Positions 59,226 through 64,000 of a DNA stretch of 64,000 nt are shown one piece after another. The stretch is from NCBI GenBank assembly GCA_016169945.1, contig JADLSH010000335.1, positions 558,001-622,000 of the forward strand, read 5' to 3'. The notes beneath the pieces are model-generated. The model saw only the letters and a program-made list of their open reading frames with translations, did not search any database and was not told the DNA's origin. The position numbers and the translations under genes are program-made. Source of the DNA: Trachythela sp. YZ-2020. Taxonomy: Eukaryota; Cnidaria; Anthozoa; Malacalcyonacea; Clavulariidae. How positions within the stretch are numbered: the stretch's first letter is position 1; each line of letters begins with the position of its first letter.

Positions 59226-59912
59226 AAGCTATTTAAAACGAACTTTTATTAGGTTTTCCACATTATTTAAGATACATAACATTAACAAATATAAGAGGAC
59301 AAGCAGAGTACTATATGTGGCTGGGTGTCCGCAACAGCAAAGCCAATTACAGCGGTCCCGTAAAATAAGTAAGCTATATTACTGAGAAAGTCAACGGGAA
59401 AAGGGAGGAGAATTCCACACATGTGGATTGATCAACTCTTTAAACATTGATTTGTTTTTAATTTTCTTCATGAAAACAGAAGGCTTTCGGCTGTCCTAAT
59501 GCTACGGCTTGGCCTACGTCATCTGTACATACAAAATGTTTCTTTGTTGTATGACATGAATTTTTCATCTTTCTTCTGAATCAGTTTAAGAAACAAACCT
59601 CATCATTTCCCACTTACATAGTATTGGCAAATCAGTTGCATGGACTACCGGAAAATGCATGATTAGCAATAGGGTGGCATGAAGTCATTTAAGCATTTTG
59701 CATCTTGCCTTCGGTGATATCTTGCATGCAGGTGTCTATTTTTCGTTTTCTATTTTATGTTAAATTTCTTCACATTTAGCTGGTTCTAGTAGCCTTTGGA
59801 ATCTTGACGCAAAAGATGAATTTAATATATCTCCATGGAAAGAAATGTTGGAAAATTGAACCGAAAAGATCAGAGGATTTTCTGTGTATAAAATGTTGTA
59901 TTAACAGAGGTA
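59226..59912. other. Intergenic, no gene
   Basis: AT-rich flank to the right of copy B. Nothing recognised. Confidence 0.45.
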
Positions 59913-60226
59913 ACAGTATACTATTTACACCTGTCTCAACCGCACACCTATGAGTTATGGAGAAATGTGGTCGCTTTGAGGAAAACAAGGATTTTTTTAG
60001 CTGGAGGGATGTGGGGGAGAAAGCGGCCACAAATTTACGGTGTACAGAGGAGACGGATGTTGATGTTCCATCTCAACCCATATGCATGCCATCACAACTC
60101 GATCAAAGCGGTTGTAATTTACTCGAGCTGATTATATTTATAGGTGCGCTAGTTGAGCCTGCTGTAAATAGTATACTATTTACACCTGTCTCAACCGCAC
60201 ACCTATGAGTTATGGAGAAATGTTGT
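59913..60226 (+). repeat. Direct repeat pair of about 59 bases
   Basis: AGTATACTATTTACACCTGT through TTATGGAGAAATG occurs at about 59913-59971 and again at 60168-60226, nearly identical, with about 196 bases between. It may be a local tandem duplication of a 255-bp unit or the footprint of an insertion. An open frame crosses it without recognisable content. Confidence 0.75.
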
Positions 60227-60326
60227 CGCCAGCCTATATGCCAAGCACCATTATATGACCCTTATGACCCAGCTGCAACGGTACTCTCCTTCCAAAACTG
60301 AAAATACCCCGACCTCCTCCCCTGCA

Positions 60327-60846
60327 TTATACCTGCAGGGTGCGCTTAAATGCGTCCTTTGAGGGAAAGGCAGTCACAAAATGGTTTAAAGCATTATAGT
60401 CGGAATAAGTTTTTGAAGCTTCGTGAATGTGCTGGTCCTGCTTGCAGAGTAAATCCGCTGGAGCTCCGGCACGTAGAACGTCAGCGAGTTTTAAATAATA
60501 ATGAGCCGTACGGGGATTTTTCCAGCCAATATGTGATATCATATCCCCTAGGCTAGAGCCGGAAAACATTAATGTTAAAGAACACAGCCCAAGCGGAAAT
60601 TATGTAGTGTCTCGCCTGCATGGAGGTTAGCTGCTTTAATGTGCACTTTGAGTCTTGCTTCTGTAGCGAAGCTTGAAAAAGGTTTATCCACAATGTTACC
60701 TTTTGGATTAACAGGACGGAATAAGTAACCTGAAGACAGATCGACGCCAAGTTCCCGCGAGGTAGCAATGTACGTTTCAAGAGCTTTGATAGGGCACAAG
60801 GTAGGGTTCGGGTGTCGTCGAATGCCGAACAAATTTGAACCACCAT
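60327..60846 (-). pseudogene. Crypton-like tyrosine recombinase C-terminal fragment
   Basis: Minus-strand, two frames. 60575-60832 carries NPTLCPIKALETYIATSREL, SSGYLFRPVNPKG and GETLHNFRLGC (the HxxR box). After a frameshift near 60565, 60327-60556 carries SGSSLGDMISHIGWKNPRTA and HYYLKLADVLRAGAPADLL (the His/Trp and Tyr boxes). This is the catalytic half of a YR enzyme of the Crypton or phage-integrase-like type found in animal genomes. It is distinct from the DIRS recombinase at 29.2 kb. The N-terminal half is absent and the fragment is inactive. Confidence 0.82.
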
Positions 60847-61800
60847 CGCGTAAGGTTTTCCCCCAGATGTGGTTAAAGAGCAGGCCTTGATCTCCAGTTG
60901 ATATTTATAAGATGCACAGATGATAACAATATCTGGACAAAACTGTCACACATTTTAAACAAAACATGGGGAATTCATCAAAGCTGACATTCCCGAAGCC
61001 TCCAAATTCATGGATTAAAATAATACAAGGCAGAAATGGTGTGAACTATTTATTTATTTATTTTTTATTTATTTAGCTTCGCCAACTAGGAAAGGAAGAA
61101 GATGGAAGCTCCGGGAGTGAAAGCGATGAAGCGTCAGTAATCCAATCAATAGCGTCAGTGCTATGCCAATCAACGCACAGCATGCAAATACCAAACAGAT
61201 ATTTCCGGTTACAGCCAGCCAATCACGACCGCACTTGCAATTGTTTACATTTTTCAAAATCTGATATTCAAAAAGACTATATATCAAGATGTTGTCGTCG
61301 CACCCCCCCTGCAAATCTAAACGGTAGAGGAGGCCAGGTGGCCAAGTTGCCGATGTGTCCATTTTCGGTCGTTGTCAGTTCAACAGAGTGGGGATTTTGA
61401 TTTCTATTGATCAAAAATTGGTTTAAAAATTGCCCGAAATGTTAAAGTATCGTTATATATGAAAAGATCGGTGTTTGTTCTACATGCTGGCGAATTTTCT
61501 TGGAGAATAAAGCAATTTAAGAGGGAGAATATTCGTATTGGCATGTTTGTCTCGACGGATCCGGGGCTGCGAATAATTAGCCTTTAACTCCTATTAAGTA
61601 TTCGGCGTCGACCGCAGGCATCAAGCAAAAACTTTCGATGAATTCATAGCTCAGCAAAGTAGGGATAAAAGGAGAACACAAACAACAAGTTAGGCAAGTA
61701 AATTTTATTTAAAATATATATTTTCATCACACATTTTTACCATAATACAATCTTTATATAAGTATACTATAAATACAAATCTACCCAAGATTGGGCCGCC
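60847..61800. other. Intergenic, no gene recognised
   Basis: Includes T/A-rich runs at about 61040-61075 and no convincing coding sequence. Confidence 0.45.
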
Positions 61801-62040
61801 TGTGCATAATCAAATACAAATTATAGTTCTTATTATCTCGACTTCCAAATCAACATCCCTTTCAGCAAGTTTAATTTCTTGTAACAATGATATTTTTAAA
61901 TTTTCATTTTATCCAAGAACTATTGTAACGTGGAACAGTCTCCCTTTTATTAACGAACTGCCTACGAATATCAACAAGTGCTGCATTAACTGCATTAGGA
62001 TCATCTGTATAAATTTGGCATGGCACTTTTAATGTACATT
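61801..62040 (+). pseudogene. LINE RT extreme C-terminal fragment
   Basis: Reads FYPRTIVTWNSLPFINELPT near 61910-61970. This is the characteristic terminal WNSLP motif of CR1/Jockey-like proteins and many truncated LINE copies. Only this tail is present. Confidence 0.72.
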
Positions 62041-62177
62041 TTTATCTTTTAAAGTTTTTCATAGTGTAAACTGATTTAGGAGTATCTAATTACAGATTAA
62101 AGATTAAAGATCAACCAATGGAATTAACTATAAAAATTGTTTTAAATCTTGCAATATATAGAAAGTTTTATGACTGC

Positions 62178-63230
62178 TGCTCGCTTTAACAATTCTGACT
62201 TGCAGTAATTCTATAGTCTGACACGATGTAAATACTAAGAATTGTATCGTGAATATCTATTTAAAATTCGGGTTTAATATAGGCTTGCGCTGTTAGTAAT
62301 GCTTTATATCGCTAACACGGGCGAGAAAATCTATACAACGTAGTCTAATATTTCTAAGCAATAGCATGAATATATGGATTTTGCGCAAATTGTTTCTGAA
62401 TATAGATGTCTATACTATTAAAGCTGTAACAGTCTATAGTCTGACAGACGCAAACTGCCAAACATCCAGAATTATATTTTAAAATTTCGGGTTTTATAGC
62501 CTTGCGTTGCTATGATGCTTTCTACCGCTAAAACGGGTGTGAAAATTTTGAAGCAATGGTATGAACAGATTTTGCGTAAATTGTTTCTGACTATCGAAAC
62601 TATAAATCACCGCTGTTATAGTTTCGAACTTCGACTATGTCTATGACTATGTTATTAAGCTTTTTCCAATGATTTACAGCTGTCAGTACTTTATCAAAAT
62701 TGAAGTGCCGCTTTAGACTTCTAGATAATTATTCAGAAAGATTTTATAATCTCTAGGGTCGTACGTTTGCTTCTAAATTTGATTATATTGTGCAGATTTT
62801 ACAATCCTTCCAACTGTTCCAACGGTATAGAGCAACTATAACACAAACATCTTCACACTTTTACATCGTGTCTTACTAGTAAATAAAAACAGCGGTGATT
62901 TAGAGTTTCGATATTCAGAAACCATTTGCGCAAAATCCATTCATACTATTATAGATTTTCAAGCCCGGTTTAGTGCTATAAAGCATCAGAGCAGCACAAC
63001 CCTATAAAACCCGAAATTTTAGGATACATGAATAGTGGGTGTTTGCATCTATTACACTACAGAATTACAGCGCGTGTTTTTAATAGTGTAGACATCTATA
63101 CTCAGAAACAATTTGCGCAAAATCCATTCATACTATCCGACTATGTTGTATAGATTTCCACACCCGTTTTAGCGGTAGAAAGCATCATAGCAGCACAAGC
63201 CTATAAAACCCGAAATTTTAAGATAAATTA
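62178..63230. mobile_element. Foldback element with two-unit inverted arms
   Basis: The left arm (about 62205-62640) holds two related units of roughly 220-240 bases, each with a TTCGGGTTT word, GCTATGATGCTTT-like words, AAAACGGG and GATTTTGCGCAAATTGTTTCTG. The right arm (about 62888-63225) repeats them in inverted order and orientation (CAGAAACAATTTGCGCAAAATC, truncated here: the same words reversed). A 250-base unrelated loop separates them. No coding capacity. The strand could fold into a large imperfect hairpin. Confidence 0.78.
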
Positions 63231-64000
63231 CCTGAGTAAACTTAGGCGGAACTTGTTTATAACTTTCTATATATAACGTTTTTTGTACATCTTACTTTTA
63301 CCTGCACATGGGTGTTATTTTCCTCTAATTTAAGAACGTGTCATAATGCAGTAGTGTCAAGGTATTTTTATATATTTTATTACTCCGTACTGATGGCCAT
63401 TGCTGCCCTAAAATTGCAGGAAATTACATTTCCGAACAATATCCCTGAACAATGGAACCCCCCCAAACTTTTTTGGAATGTGCGCCCGTGGCCATATCCC
63501 TTTAAAAACATTACAGGATAGAAGTTTGCAAGTTTGATTTATTTTGTACTTATATAGAACTGCCCGTGCTTTAATCCAATAATTAAATTATTTATTAATA
63601 GCGTTAAAAAATCAGTATTCACCTGATGAGTGTGGTAGGCTCGGCTTGCCATACGAAACAGATTTGTAGTGAATTAAAGTTTTAATGAAGTAGTTCGAGT
63701 TTGTACTTTATTTTGTTTTACTATTTCGCTCTGCCTTGGTATTGAGCACTCTATAGTCTATATGATTTTGAACTTGATACTTATATTCATATAAATATTA
63801 TTTTATATATTAATATCCCTTGTTTACATTTTGCTGGCATGCAAATTATTTTGTACAAAAGATTATGTTCTCGATTGTGCTTTTAGGTTAATGCATACAA
63901 CAAAATTAACGAAGCTCACTTGGCCTTGGGACTTTTGTAAACACTTTTGCCTGTGGCGTAGGAAGCAATTTCAAGTTGGAGGGGCACTTCGTCTTAAGGG
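63231..64000. other. Right edge of the window, no gene recognised
   Basis: AT-rich. A TGTGGCGTAGGAAGC motif near 63952-63966 resembles the end of a hAT-like element that would continue beyond the window. No other feature. Confidence 0.4.

Overview
This window is AT-rich nuclear DNA from an animal. It has spliced genes with short GT-AG exons, DIRS, Gypsy and non-LTR retrotransposons, cut-and-paste DNA transposons and many MITEs. There is no bacterial or organellar signature. The transposon mix and a uromodulin-type D8C domain gene fit a marine invertebrate, most likely a cnidarian. That assignment is inference; nothing here fixes the species.

Host-type genes are few. A five-exon plus-strand gene (6308-12880) encodes a secreted protein of about 300 aa: signal peptide, cysteine-containing helical middle, and a C-terminal D8C-like domain. 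A three-exon minus-strand gene (43979-45455) encodes a secreted peptide of about 157-179 aa with ten cysteines. The two genes share their promoter-proximal region and signal-peptide exon as a roughly 0.65-kb inverted duplication (6027-6683 and 45084-45735) but encode unrelated mature chains. This looks like exon shuffling of a secretion module.

Most of the rest is mobile DNA. A 7.8-kb transposon (21386-29193) has intact terminal inverted repeats and a perfect 6-bp target duplication. It carries inverted subterminal arrays of a 21-bp repeat (7 and 11 copies) and two convergent genes: an IS3/retrovirus-like DDE integrase and a zinc-ribbon plus HECT-like gene. It best fits the eukaryotic IS3EU type. 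It sits inside a DIRS-like tyrosine-recombinase retrotransposon (21186-32892), which itself sits in one copy of a segmental duplication.

That duplication is the main architectural feature. Copy B (52562-59225, 6.7 kb) matches four separated blocks of copy A (14408-36311, 21.9 kb). B therefore preserves the empty sites of the DIRS element (no target duplication) and of a 5'-truncated LINE (34549-35657), and it dates those insertions as later than the duplication.

Other parts: non-LTR remnants at the left edge, 2.5-3.8, 7.6-8.8, 11.4-12.2, 17.6, 18.4-21.2 and 61.8 kb; an open 534-aa LINE reverse transcriptase (37972-39576); a pogo/Tigger pseudogene (4.4-6.0 kb); a Gypsy integrase tail (13.85-14.04 kb); a miniature LTR retrotransposon with CATG target duplication (40676-42375); a higher-order tandem repeat of about 1.45-kb units, each carrying a hAT-like MITE (45977-52561), that abuts copy B; a Crypton-like recombinase fragment (60.3-60.85 kb); and a foldback element (62.2-63.2 kb).
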